Source: Ralstonia sp. UBA689 (lineage in GTDB: Bacteria; Pseudomonadota; Gammaproteobacteria; Burkholderiales; Burkholderiaceae). From it: DNA of 64,000 nt. Position numbers and translations under genes: made by a program. Location: positions 1-64,000 of the forward strand of contig NZ_DBMV01000010.1 of NCBI RefSeq assembly GCF_002298975.1, written 5' to 3'. The notes below the pieces were generated by a model. It did no database searches. It saw only the letters and a program-made list of their open reading frames with translations, and had not been told where the DNA came from. The number at the start of each line of letters is the position of its first letter. The stretch's first letter is position 1. Of the stretch, positions 9,367 to 17,924 are shown one piece after another.

Positions 9367-9684
9367 TCAGAGATCGATCGATTGCTGGAGGCCGCCACGC
9401 CCCAGCAGCGCATCGATCAGGCTGTAGCCGCGCGTAAGACCGGCGTCTTCCGCCGCTTCGCGCGTGGGTAGCGGGCGCTCATCGTGCGAATGGGCGACGA
9501 GGGTCTCGACCGCCGTCGGGTCCGCGCCGGACTCGCAGATGCGCACCACGAAATCCCATTGCGCCGGAACGGGCGCGACACCCTTGGCCGACTTGCCCGA
9601 TTGCCGCGTAGCGCGCGGGATGGCCAGCACGTAGACGTCGAAGTCCTTGTACATCTCGGTGCGCCAGTTCGATTCCGTGCTCAT
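9367..9684 (-). CDS. Small conserved-type hypothetical protein
   Basis: A 105-residue soluble protein I do not recognise by function. The start MSTESNWRTEMYKDFDVYV at 9684 has GGAGG placed ideally five bases upstream, and codon use is normal for the region, so it is likely real. It is convergent with the esterase gene, whose stop is 10 bp away. It has no membrane segment or signal. The open frame upstream of 9684 overlaps the terminator of the next gene and is not coding. Confidence 0.6.
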   Translation of the reverse strand: MSTESNWRTEMYKDFDVYVLAIPRATRQSGKSAKGVAPVPAQWDFVVRICESGADPTAVETLVAHSHDERPLPTREAAEDAGLTRGYSLIDALLGRGGLQQSIDL

Positions 9685-9746
9685 GTCGCCTCCGATGGCA
9701 CGTCGATTTGTAACGGCACATTGTGTCGATACTGCAAACGCGCCTG

Positions 9747-9780
9747 AAAAAAAACACAGGCCGGTACGTGGCCGGCCTGT
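9747..9780 (-). terminator. Rho-independent terminator of the YXWGXW-type gene
   Basis: A 9-bp stem ACAGGCCGG / CCGGCCTGT (9756-9764 with 9772-9780) is followed on the minus strand by a run of eight T (9747-9754). It sits 10 bp after the stop codon at 9791. Confidence 0.85.
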
Positions 9781-9790
9781 CGTCACCTCA

Positions 9791-10204
9791 TCAGCATTCA
9801 CCCTTCTTGGCGTGACCCGGAGGGCAGTGGTAGCGATCCCTATTGCGATCGCGGTCATGATCACGCCAGCGCCGGTCGTCACCACGATCCCAGCCGCCGT
9901 CGCGCATCACCCAGCCGCGCGGACCTTGCTCCCAGCGCGGTTCGCGCCAGTGATAGCCCGGGCGCCCATGCTCGCGATAACCCGGATGCCAGATGTAGCG
10001 GCCATCGCGCCATTGCCAGAAACCTGGCACCCATACGTAGCCCGGTTGCATGACCGGCACGGGCTCATACTGCGGCGGCGGCGGCGCGTAGCTCGGGCCG
10101 ATCTGCACACCAATCGACACCTGCGCCTGCGCCGGCAAGGCGATCGAGCTTACGACACCCGCAGCAGCTAGGCACGCAGCGAGAATCCACGCGTTCTTCT
10201 TCAT
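9791..10204 (-). CDS. Exported YXWGXW-motif protein
   Basis: A 137-residue protein with a Sec signal peptide (MKKNAWILAACLA to LPAQA, cleavage near residue 28). The mature part contains GYVWVPGFWQW and RYIWHPGY, the tryptophan repeats of the YXWGXW family of small secreted beta-proteobacterial proteins. The C-terminus is Arg/Asp-rich (DRDRNRDR) and ends with two Cys residues. Function unknown. The start at 10204 has GGAGG eight bases upstream; the longer frame is discarded. Confidence 0.8.
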   Translation of the reverse strand: MKKNAWILAACLAAAGVVSSIALPAQAQVSIGVQIGPSYAPPPPQYEPVPVMQPGYVWVPGFWQWRDGRYIWHPGYREHGRPGYHWREPRWEQGPRGWVMRDGGWDRGDDRRWRDHDRDRNRDRYHCPPGHAKKGEC

Positions 10205-10277
10205 ATGAGGCCCTCCTTTCAAAGCCATCCAGCTTGATTGGATCGTAGCACCGGGCAACTCCCCTGCCTCTAGGGTG

Positions 10278-11213
10278 TTACGCGGCGTTACCTTCGTTAC
10301 CCGACGACGAAAATGTGTTCACGTTTGCATGACGTCGCGGGCGCTCCTCTTCCAGCCACGCACAAAACGCCTGCACCACTTCATCACCCAGATGGCGCGC
10401 AGGGCAGTACCAGTAATAGCTGCGTGCGACCAATGCCTGATCAGGAAACGGCGCCACGAGCCGCCCCTCGTCCAGATCATCGGCGATGAGCGCCGAGGGC
10501 CCCATCGCCACGCCGAGCCCATCAATGGCCGCCTGGATCGAAAGATAAAAATGCTCGAACGTGAGCGCATGCGCGGGCCGCAGATTGGGCACACCCGCCA
10601 GCACGAACCAGCCCGACCACACGGAAGGCAGTGTGTCCGAATGCAGCAACGTGTGATGACGCAAATCCGATGGTGTCGATAACGGCAAGCGCTCAAGCAA
10701 CGCCGGGCTGCACACAGGAAAGCGGCTTTCATCGAGAAAGCGGCCCGAATGAAAACCCGCATGGATCTCCGGCCCGCCGCGAATGATGACGTCGAAATTG
10801 TCGGGCAGGCGTTCGATTTCTTCAATGGAAGTGGTCAGCCGCACCTCCACGCGCGGAAACCGCATCTGGAACGTCGAGAGGCGCGGAATCAGCCAGCGCA
10901 TCGTAAAGGTCGGGATGCTGTTCACCCGCAGGATGCGTGCCGCGTCGCGATCGCGCAGCGCCTGACTGGCCGTGCTGATGCGATCGAGCGCCACGCCGAT
11001 CTCCGACAGATAGCGCTGGCCGGCATCCGTCAATTCCACGCGTCGGTTGAAGCGCCGAAACAGCGCCACTCCGAGCCATGCTTCCAGCGCCTGAATCTGT
11101 CGGCTGATGGCCCCGTGCGTAACGCTCAGCTCCTCGCCCGCACGCGTGAAACTCTGATGGCGCGCCGCCGATTCGAAGGCGCGCACGGCATTGAGGGGCG
11201 GCAACTTGCGCAT
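10278..11213 (-). CDS. LysR-family transcriptional regulator (GcvA-like)
   Basis: A 311-residue regulator. The N-terminal winged helix is clear (LNAVRAFESAARHQSFTRAG, VTHGAISRQIQALE, LFRRFNRRVELT), followed by a substrate-binding domain to the end. It resembles the GcvA/AmpR branch. The start MRKLPPLNAV at 11213 is the classic LysR start; the upstream extension lacks family similarity. It is transcribed divergently from an EamA permease, so that permease is its most likely target, as is common for the family. The effector is unknown. Confidence 0.9.
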   Translation of the reverse strand: MRKLPPLNAVRAFESAARHQSFTRAGEELSVTHGAISRQIQALEAWLGVALFRRFNRRVELTDAGQRYLSEIGVALDRISTASQALRDRDAARILRVNSIPTFTMRWLIPRLSTFQMRFPRVEVRLTTSIEEIERLPDNFDVIIRGGPEIHAGFHSGRFLDESRFPVCSPALLERLPLSTPSDLRHHTLLHSDTLPSVWSGWFVLAGVPNLRPAHALTFEHFYLSIQAAIDGLGVAMGPSALIADDLDEGRLVAPFPDQALVARSYYWYCPARHLGDEVVQAFCAWLEEERPRRHANVNTFSSSGNEGNAA

Positions 11214-11254
11214 TTCACGTGAGTTTTTTGCACAGATCGGGTCAGTATATATCG

Positions 11255-11270
11255 ATTGTTGATCACAAAT
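11255..11270. promoter_or_regulatory. Candidate LysR operator between the divergent genes
   Basis: An imperfect palindrome centred on GATC (ATTGTT-GATC-ACAAAT; 12 of 16 positions symmetric) contains the T-N11-A form typical of LysR sites. It lies 42 bp upstream of the regulator start. Supported by position and symmetry only. Confidence 0.3.
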
Positions 11271-11359
11271 TGCGACGATACGCTGGTGCCTTCTCACTCA
11301 TGGCGCATTGCGTCAGGTGAGAAAAAACAACTCGACCTGCCCTCTCCTTCTCGCCCATC

Positions 11360-12193
11360 GTGACTTCCGTCATCATCGCCCTCGTCCTGTGCGCCGCCCT
11401 GCTGCACGCCTCGTGGAATGCCCTACTGAAAAGCGGCTCCGACCGCCTGCGCGGCATCACGCTGATGACGTTGGCCTCGGGCGTGGCCGCTGCGCCGATG
11501 ACGATGGTGCTGCCGCTGCCCGCGTCAGCCGCGTGGCCCTATGTGGCGCTGTCTGCCCTGCTGCACGTCGGCTACAACGCGTTTCTCGCGCGGGCGTATC
11601 GCTTTGGGGAGTTCGGGCAGGTGTACCCGATCGCGCGTGGCTCGTCGCCGCTGCTGGTGACGGTGGGCGCAGCGATGTTCGCGGGCGAGATGCCCGGCAT
11701 GATCGCGCTCACGGGTGTGGCGCTGGTCAGCACCGGCATCCTCAGCCTGGCGCGCGGCCGCAAAGCAGACCTCGGCTCGACACTCGCGGCATTCACCACC
11801 GGCGTGTTCATCGCGTGCTACACGGTATGCGACGGCATCGGTGCGCGGCTGGCAGGCGATGCGAATGCGTATTCGGCGTGGCTGTTCATGCTTGATGGCC
11901 TGCCGATGGTTTTGCTCTATCGCGTGTGGAAGGGGCCGCTCGCCATCGACGTGCGCGATGCCGATACCCTCAAGGCCTTCGGCGGCGGCGTGGTCTCACT
12001 CGTCGCCTATGGCATCGTCATCTGGGCCGTGACGCTAGCGCCGCTGGGGCTGGTGTCGGCCCTGCGCGAAACGTCGGTGGTGTTTGCAGCGTTGCTCGGG
12101 CGGCTGTTCCTGAAGGAGTCGCTCACCGCGCGGCGCCTGTCGGCCTGCTCGGTGATCGCCTTCGGCGCCTATTGCCTCGGGCACCCCGCATGA
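11360..12193 (+). CDS. EamA/DMT-family permease
   Basis: A 277-residue integral membrane protein with about ten hydrophobic segments in two repeated EamA halves. The second half ends ALRETSVVFAALLGRLFLKES, a typical EamA motif. These permeases export or import small metabolites; the substrate is not predictable. It starts with GTG (11360) without a strong ribosome site. Divergent from the LysR gene and convergent with greB, whose end is 17 bp away. Confidence 0.8.
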   Translation: MTSVIIALVLCAALLHASWNALLKSGSDRLRGITLMTLASGVAAAPMTMVLPLPASAAWPYVALSALLHVGYNAFLARAYRFGEFGQVYPIARGSSPLLVTVGAAMFAGEMPGMIALTGVALVSTGILSLARGRKADLGSTLAAFTTGVFIACYTVCDGIGARLAGDANAYSAWLFMLDGLPMVLLYRVWKGPLAIDVRDADTLKAFGGGVVSLVAYGIVIWAVTLAPLGLVSALRETSVVFAALLGRLFLKESLTARRLSACSVIAFGAYCLGHPA

Positions 12194-12210
12194 GCACCAC
12201 GCTACCGCGC

Positions 12211-12774
12211 TCAGGCAGCGCGCGGCGGGTATTTGACTTCCAGGATGTCGATCTGCTCGACGCCGGTGGGTGTGCGCAGCGGCACCGTATCGCCCTCGCG
12301 CGCCTTGATGAGCGCACGCGCAATCGGCGAGATCCAGCTTACGTGCCCGCAGTCCAGATCCACTTCGTCCATGCCGACGATGGTGATGGTGGTCTCATCC
12401 CCATCCTGGTTGGCATAAGTGACCGTGGCACCGAAGAAGATCTGGTCGTTGTCGCCCTGCAGGCTGGCGTCGACCACCTCGGCCTTTTCGATGCGGCGCG
12501 TAAGAAAACGGATGCGCCGATCAATCTCGCGCAGGCGCTTCTTGCCGTAAAGGTAGTCGCCGTTCTCGGAGCGGTCGCCATTCGAGGCGGCCCACGACAC
12601 GATGCCGACCACCTCGGGCCGTTCGGTATCGATCAGATGCATCAGCTCGGTACGCAGGCGCTCATAGCCTGCCGGCGTGATGTAGTTCTTGGAGCCCGCC
12701 GGCAAGGGCGCAGCGCCTTCGGGCAGGTCGTCTTCGTCATCGCCGGCGTCGTCCCGGACGAAAGCCTTGTTCAT
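12211..12774 (-). CDS. greB: Transcription elongation factor GreB
   Basis: A 187-residue Gre factor that rescues backtracked RNA polymerase by stimulating transcript cleavage. The N-terminal coiled-coil hairpin carries the tip acids (ASNGDRSENGDYLYGKKRLREID). The C-terminal FKBP-like domain follows (GHVSWISPIARALIKAREGD). The YGKKRLREIDRRIRFL stretch marks GreB rather than GreA. It has an acidic N-terminal extension of about 30 residues (DDAGDDEDD). The start at 12774 is taken as MNKAF, the common GreB beginning. Confidence 0.9.
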   Translation of the reverse strand: MNKAFVRDDAGDDEDDLPEGAAPLPAGSKNYITPAGYERLRTELMHLIDTERPEVVGIVSWAASNGDRSENGDYLYGKKRLREIDRRIRFLTRRIEKAEVVDASLQGDNDQIFFGATVTYANQDGDETTITIVGMDEVDLDCGHVSWISPIARALIKAREGDTVPLRTPTGVEQIDILEVKYPPRAA

Positions 12775-12857
12775 GGTGAAAAGCTGCGGTAGCAAGCGGG
12801 GGTCAAGGCTCCATTATAGAAAGTTGGCCCTCTCGCAAGAAAAAGTGAAGAAGGGGG

Positions 12858-12885
12858 TTCACAAGATCAAAAATCTCTGTATAAT
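12858..12885 (+). promoter_or_regulatory. Sigma70 promoter of tRNA-Arg
   Basis: TTCACA at 12858-12863 (5 of 6 consensus) and a perfect TATAAT at 12880-12885 are separated by 16 bp. The -10 ends 14 bp before the mature tRNA. Confidence 0.75.
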
Positions 12886-12899
12886 CTCATTTCTCGGTT

Positions 12900-12976
12900 G
12901 CGGCTGTAGCTCAGTTGGATAGAGTACTTGGCTACGAACCAAGGGGTCGTGGGTTCGAATCCTGCCAGCCGCACCA
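12900..12976 (+). tRNA. tRNA-Arg (anticodon ACG)
   Basis: A 77-nt cloverleaf. Acceptor stem GCGGCTG/CAGCCGC, anticodon stem CTTGG/CCAAG with loop CTACGAA giving ACG (inosine-modified, reads CGN), T loop TTCGAAT, and encoded CCA. Confidence 0.95.
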
Positions 12977-12988
12977 ACCTAATATGAG

Positions 12989-13020
12989 AAGGGCTTCCAG
13001 AAATGGAAGCCCTTTTCTTT
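12989..13020 (+). terminator. Rho-independent terminator of tRNA-Arg
   Basis: An 11-bp stem AAGGGCTTCCA / TGGAAGCCCTT (12989-12999 with 13004-13014) with a GAAA loop is followed by TTCTTT. Confidence 0.85.
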
Positions 13021-13083
13021 TGTCCGTTTTGCCCGCTCGCCACATCGTTCGCCACGCATGTGCAGCGCGCGCGGGCCACAAAC

Positions 13084-13113
13084 AAAAAAGGCGAAGCCGT
13101 TTTGGCTTCGCCT
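13084..13113 (-). terminator. Rho-independent terminator of spoT
   Basis: A perfect 10-bp stem AGGCGAAGCC / GGCTTCGCCT (13089-13098 with 13104-13113) is followed on the minus strand by a run of six T at 13084-13089. It lies 21 bp beyond the spoT stop. Confidence 0.85.
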
Positions 13114-13134
13114 TCTTCACATCGGCCTATCGCG

Positions 13135-15711
13135 CTAGTCGCCCCGATCCCGCGCAATCCGGATCACATCCGGATTACGCCGCAGCGCACGCATCACGTC
13201 GGCGAGGTGCACACGATCATGCACCTGGATCAGGAAGGTCATATAGGTCGCCTCCTGATTGCCCTCCTGCTCCATCGATACGTGCGCCACGTTGGCATCG
13301 GCCGAAGTCAGGTCGGCTGCCACGCGCGCGAGGATGCCTTTCGTATTGCGCACCAGCACCTTGATCGACACGTCGAACGCACGCGTGGTGTGCTCGGCCC
13401 ACATGACGTCGATCCAGTGCTCCGGATCCTTGCCGTGCAAGCGCTTGGCCACACGGCACTCCTCCACGTGAATCTGCAACCCTTCGCCCTTGCCGATATA
13501 ACCGACGATCGGGTCGCCGGGGATCGGCCGACAGCACGGCGAGAACACCATCGCCATGCCTTCGTCGCCGCTGACCGTCACGGCAGGCGCCTCTTCACCG
13601 GCGAAGGTGTGCACGGCGGCCATCAGTGCTTCGCCGCCTTCATGCGCGCCCTCCTGCAGGACGATCTCGATACGGCGCGCGATCACCGCCGGCACGCGAC
13701 GGCCAAGCGCGAGGTCCGCAAAGACATCTTCGCGCGCCTTGTTGCCGGTCCATTGCACGATGCGTTCCCACACCGGCGCGGGCACGGCCTTCATGTCGAT
13801 GCCGAGTTGGCGCAGCGCCTGCTCAAGCAGGCGCTCGCCCAACTGAATGGCCTCGTCCAGCTTGGCGGTCTTGAGGAAGTGCCGGATTGCCGCACGCGCC
13901 TTGCCGGTGCGCACGAAGGTCAGCCACGCCGGGTTCGGCTTCGAGTACGGCGCCGTCACCACCTCGACGATGTCGCCATTCTTAAGCTCCGTGCGCAGCG
14001 GCAGCAGCTCGTTGTTGATCTTGACCGCCACGCACTGGTTGCCCAGGTCGCTGTGCACGGCGTAGGCAAAGTCCAGCGCCGTAGCACCACGCGGCAGCGC
14101 GCGGATCTCGCCCTTGGGCGTGAACACATAGACGGCATCCGGGAACAGGTCGATCTTGACGTGCTCCAGGAACTCCTGCGAATCGCCGGTCTGGCTCTGG
14201 ATGTCGAGCAGCGATTGCAGCCACTGGTGCGCCTGCTGCTGCGCACGGTCGGGCTCGTCGTGATGCTGCTTGTACATCCAGTGCGCAGCCACCCCAGCTT
14301 CCGCAATCTGGTTCATCTCGCGCGTGCGGATCTGGAACTCGACCGGTGTGCCGAACGGCCCCACCAACGTCGTGTGCAGCGACTGGTAACCGTTGATCTT
14401 GGGGATGGCGATGTAGTCCTTGAACTTGCCGGGCATCGGCTTGTACAGACTGTGTAGCGCGCCCACCGTCATGTAGCACTGCATCTGCGTCTCGACCACC
14501 ACGCGGAAGCCGTACACATCCAGCACCTGCGAGAACGACAACTGCTTGTCGTGCATCTTGCGGTAGATGCTGTAGAGCGTCTTTTCGCGGCCCGTCAGCT
14601 CAGCCGGAACACCAGCATCGGCCAGTGCCCGTTGCGCGGCCTCGAGGACGCGCGTCACCACCTCGCGCCGGTTGCCGCGCGCGGCCTTCACGGCCTTCTC
14701 CAACGTGGCATACCGGAACGGAGAGCCGATGCGGAAGCTCAACTCCTGCAACTCACGGTACGTGGTATTGAGACCCAACCGGTGCGCAATCGGCGCGTAG
14801 ATCTCCATCGTCTCGCCTGCGATGCGGCGTCGCTTCTCGGGCGGCACGTGGTCGAGCGTGCGCATGTTGTGCGTGCGGTCGGCCAGCTTGACGAGAATCA
14901 CGCGCACATCGCGCGCCATCGCGAGCAGCATCTTGCGGAAGCTCTCCGCCTGCGCCTGCTCACGGCTCTGGAATTCGAGCTTATCCAGCTTAGTCAGACC
15001 GTCGACCAGTTCGGCGACCTTGGGGCCGAACTTCTCGGCCAGTTCGCTCTTGGTCACGCCCTGATCTTCGATCACGTCGTGCAGCAGCGCCGCCATGATC
15101 GATTGCACGTCGAGCTTCCAACCCGCGCAGATCTCGGCCACCGCCACCGGGTGCGTGATGTACGGCTCACCGCTCTGGCGATACTGACCGAGGTGCGCCT
15201 CATCGGAGAAGTGGAACGCTTCCTTCACCAGCTTGAGATCGGCCGGCTTCAGGTAAGACAGCTTTTCCGTCAATCCCGCAATGGAGACGACTTGCTGGCG
15301 CGGCGGCGCGGCCGGCTGCGAGGTGGGGCCGAACAGGTGCCGATAGGTCTGCTCCAGCACCGCGTCGATGAAGAGCGTATCGCCAGCCTCAGGCGTGGCC
15401 GGTTGCGCAGCCTCATCAGCAGCGTGGCCCTTGTGCGATTTGGGCGGCAACGCCGACCGCTCTCCCACCAGGTCCGCACCACGCGGATCGGGCAAGTTCG
15501 GCGCCCCCGTACGAGGCGACGCAGGGCCGGAAGCGGATGGCGGCATGGAAACGAAGGAAGCGGTGGAAGACCCAGGCTGCGGAGTGGAGGCACCCGCCTC
15601 GTCCGGCGCGTGTCCGGACGACCCTGCGGACGATTCCGCCGGCGGCACGTTGTGCTCGTGCTTGGCGGAGCGCTGGGTGCTGGGCGAAGAAGAAGCGGGC
15701 GAGGTAGGCAT
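13135..15711 (-). CDS. spoT: Bifunctional (p)ppGpp synthetase/hydrolase SpoT
   Basis: An 858-residue RelA/SpoT homologue controlling the stringent-response alarmone. The hydrolase HD domain is intact (HDVIED near residue 211, with YITHPVAVAEI before it). The synthetase domain is near residues 370-500 (DVYGFRVVVE, GYQSLHTTLVGPFG), TGS near 530-590 (FTPKGEIRALPRGATALDFAYAVH), and a C-terminal ACT domain follows. The first roughly 130 residues are a Ser/Pro/Ala-rich, probably disordered extension, longer than in E. coli SpoT. The gene order rpoZ-spoT is the classical one. The start at 15711 lacks a clear ribosome site, so the real N-terminus could be further in. Confidence 0.93.
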   Translation of the reverse strand: MPTSPASSSPSTQRSAKHEHNVPPAESSAGSSGHAPDEAGASTPQPGSSTASFVSMPPSASGPASPRTGAPNLPDPRGADLVGERSALPPKSHKGHAADEAAQPATPEAGDTLFIDAVLEQTYRHLFGPTSQPAAPPRQQVVSIAGLTEKLSYLKPADLKLVKEAFHFSDEAHLGQYRQSGEPYITHPVAVAEICAGWKLDVQSIMAALLHDVIEDQGVTKSELAEKFGPKVAELVDGLTKLDKLEFQSREQAQAESFRKMLLAMARDVRVILVKLADRTHNMRTLDHVPPEKRRRIAGETMEIYAPIAHRLGLNTTYRELQELSFRIGSPFRYATLEKAVKAARGNRREVVTRVLEAAQRALADAGVPAELTGREKTLYSIYRKMHDKQLSFSQVLDVYGFRVVVETQMQCYMTVGALHSLYKPMPGKFKDYIAIPKINGYQSLHTTLVGPFGTPVEFQIRTREMNQIAEAGVAAHWMYKQHHDEPDRAQQQAHQWLQSLLDIQSQTGDSQEFLEHVKIDLFPDAVYVFTPKGEIRALPRGATALDFAYAVHSDLGNQCVAVKINNELLPLRTELKNGDIVEVVTAPYSKPNPAWLTFVRTGKARAAIRHFLKTAKLDEAIQLGERLLEQALRQLGIDMKAVPAPVWERIVQWTGNKAREDVFADLALGRRVPAVIARRIEIVLQEGAHEGGEALMAAVHTFAGEEAPAVTVSGDEGMAMVFSPCCRPIPGDPIVGYIGKGEGLQIHVEECRVAKRLHGKDPEHWIDVMWAEHTTRAFDVSIKVLVRNTKGILARVAADLTSADANVAHVSMEQEGNQEATYMTFLIQVHDRVHLADVMRALRRNPDVIRIARDRGD

Positions 15712-15815
15712 GCCGGGGTCTCGTGTCAATCGTTGATCGCGGCTTTCACATCCATGAAAGATCGCGTCGACGATCAGTGACCAAGTCAGCGTACCACGCC
15801 AGGCAATGCGTCAGC

Positions 15816-16019
15816 TCAGGAAGGGACCTTCTTGAGCATTTCGATCCCGACTTGGCCGGCAGCGATCTCGCGCAGCGCGGTCACGGTCGGCTTGTCTTTG
15901 GCATCGACCTTGGGCGTATGGCCCTGCACCAACTGACGGGCGCGGTACGTTGCGGCCAGCGCCAGTTCGAAGCGATTCGGAATCTGTTTCAAGCAATCTT
16001 CGACGGTAATACGCGCCAT
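15816..16019 (-). CDS. rpoZ: RNA polymerase omega subunit
   Basis: A 67-residue omega subunit with the family start MARITVEDCLKQIPNRFELAL and the central ARQL region. Omega helps beta-prime assembly and forms part of the ppGpp site on polymerase. The start at 16019 has GTGGAG six bases upstream. It sits between gmk and spoT, the conserved order that links nucleotide metabolism and the stringent response. Confidence 0.95.
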   Translation of the reverse strand: MARITVEDCLKQIPNRFELALAATYRARQLVQGHTPKVDAKDKPTVTALREIAAGQVGIEMLKKVPS

Positions 16020-16157
16020 GAAAACTCCACCTGGTGGCAAATCTTGTTGATCTCGGTATTTTAGCAGCAGCGCGGCACTCGGCCCGGACAGCGCATTGGC
16101 GCAGGCACTACCACACTTTCGCAGACACGCCGGAAAACATCGCCGCGCACTGCTCGC

Positions 16158-16823
16158 TCAGTGAATCCCCAACTCGACGAACAGCTCCGCGTGCCGCGCC
16201 TTCTGTGCGGTAAAGCGCAGGCGCGTGGCCTGAACCACGGCGCGCAGTTCGGCCAGCGCGTGATCAAACACCTCGTTGATGATGACGTAGTCGGCTTCGG
16301 GGGCGCGCGCCATCTCCGAACCGGCCGCCAGCAAGCGGCGCACGATCACGTTGGGCTCGTCCTGGCCGCGTTTTTTCAGGCGGTCTTCCAACGCCGTCAG
16401 CGACGGCGGCAGGATGAAGATCTCGACCGCATTACCAAACCGGTGATGCACCTGCTGTGCGCCCTGCCAGTCGATCTCGAGCAGCACGTCGGTGCCGGCG
16501 CGCATCTGTTCTTCGATCCACACGCGCGAAGTGGCGTAGTAGTTGCCGTGCACCTCGGCCCATTCGAGAAACTCGCCGCGGTCACGGCAGGCCTTGAACT
16601 CCTCGACGGTCATGAAATTGTATTCGCGGCCGTGCTGCTCACCGGGGCGCGGCTTGCGCGTGGTGGCGGAGACCGACAGGCGAATCGACGAATCCTGCGC
16701 CAGCAGCGCGTTCACCAGCGTCGATTTGCCGGCGCCGGACGGTGCCACGACCATGAACAGACTGCCCGGAAAATGATTCTCGATAGGCGTGTCGACCGCG
16801 GAGTGCGCTTGAGAGGTTGGCAT
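16158..16823 (-). CDS. gmk: Guanylate kinase
   Basis: A 221-residue kinase that phosphorylates GMP to GDP with ATP. The P-loop is APSGAGKSTL near residue 27, followed by the GMP-binding stretch (SATTRKPRPGEQHGREYNF) and DVLLEIDWQGAQQV. Length is close to the usual 205-215, with a short extra N-terminus before the P-loop. It begins 18 bp after the yicC stop, suggesting a yicC-gmk-rpoZ-spoT unit. Confidence 0.95.
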   Translation of the reverse strand: MPTSQAHSAVDTPIENHFPGSLFMVVAPSGAGKSTLVNALLAQDSSIRLSVSATTRKPRPGEQHGREYNFMTVEEFKACRDRGEFLEWAEVHGNYYATSRVWIEEQMRAGTDVLLEIDWQGAQQVHHRFGNAVEIFILPPSLTALEDRLKKRGQDEPNVIVRRLLAAGSEMARAPEADYVIINEVFDHALAELRAVVQATRLRFTAQKARHAELFVELGIH

Positions 16824-16841
16824 GTTTTAGTTCTGGGGAAG

Positions 16842-17777
16842 TTATTCGAGATTCTGGACCTGCTCGCGCATCTGCTCGATCAGCAGCTTGAGCTCCATCG
16901 ACGCGTCGGCCAGCTCCTTGGCTGCGGCCTTGGAACCGAGCGTATTCGCCTCGCGGTTGAGCTCCTGCATCATGAAGTCCAGGCGTTTGCCGATCTGGCC
17001 GCCCTTCTCCAGGATGTGGCGCGTCTCGCGCAGGTGCGCCTCCAGGCGCGAGAGTTCTTCGGCGATATCGATGCGAATGCCGTAGACCGTGGCTTCCTGG
17101 CGGATGCGCTCCGAGAGTTCGTCGCGCGTGAGCGCCGGGGTGCCGTCGGGCGCGGCCAGGCCGAACGCTTCGCGCAGGCGTTCGGTCAGCTTGTCCTGGT
17201 GCAGCTGGATCAGGTTGGGCACCATCGGCGCCAACTCTTCGACGATCTTGAGCATGGCGTCAACCCGCTCCAGCAGCATCGACTTGAGCGCCTCGCCCTC
17301 GCGGCGGCGCGATTCCAGAAGTTGCTTGAGTGCCTCTTTGGCGGCGTCGAGCACGGCTTCGCGCAAGGCGTCTTGCGTCAACTCCGGCTCGGCCAGCACG
17401 CCCGGCCAGCGCAGGATCTCACCCATGCGCAGTGAACCCGACGCGGGGAGGTAGCGCGTGACTTCCTGCTCCAGCTTGGCCAACTGTTGCAGTACGCCGA
17501 CATTGAGCGCCGCGACATCGCTGGCGGCCTCCTGGCGCTGCAGGTTGATCCGGCACTCCAGCTTGCCGCGCGACAGTGCGCTCATCAGCATCTCGCGCAG
17601 GGCTGGCTCGAAGGCGCGGCACTCTTCCGGCGCGCGGAACAGCAGATCAAGAAAGCGTGAGTTGACGGTGCGGAATTCGACCGACACGGCGGCGACGTTT
17701 CCGCAGGGGGCGCCATGGGCGTCGGTAAAGGCTGCCTGGCGTGTAGCAACGCCATAGCCGGTCATGCTGTGGATCAT
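16842..17777 (-). CDS. yicC: YicC-family endoribonuclease
   Basis: A 311-residue protein starting MIHSMTGYG, the invariant YicC beginning, followed by EFRTVNSRFLDLLFRAPEE. The C-terminal half (DUF1732) has the conserved KRLDFMMQELNREANTLGSK and a helical tail. YicC proteins have been described as endoribonucleases acting on small RNAs. The start is fixed by the family motif; the longer frame to 17918 is not used. First gene of the gmk cluster and divergent from the kinase gene at 17925. Confidence 0.9.
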   Translation of the reverse strand: MIHSMTGYGVATRQAAFTDAHGAPCGNVAAVSVEFRTVNSRFLDLLFRAPEECRAFEPALREMLMSALSRGKLECRINLQRQEAASDVAALNVGVLQQLAKLEQEVTRYLPASGSLRMGEILRWPGVLAEPELTQDALREAVLDAAKEALKQLLESRRREGEALKSMLLERVDAMLKIVEELAPMVPNLIQLHQDKLTERLREAFGLAAPDGTPALTRDELSERIRQEATVYGIRIDIAEELSRLEAHLRETRHILEKGGQIGKRLDFMMQELNREANTLGSKAAAKELADASMELKLLIEQMREQVQNLE

Positions 17778-17924
17778 GGAATCGTGGTGTGTTCTTGATC
17801 GAATCAGGGAATCCGGTGGCCGTTTCGCACACCGAGAATTGGCGGGCAATCCCCCACCTTTTGTCGCTTTACAACGTGTGGACTCGTCGGGGAGAATCCG
17901 ACAGCCATTTCGCCACACAAACCC

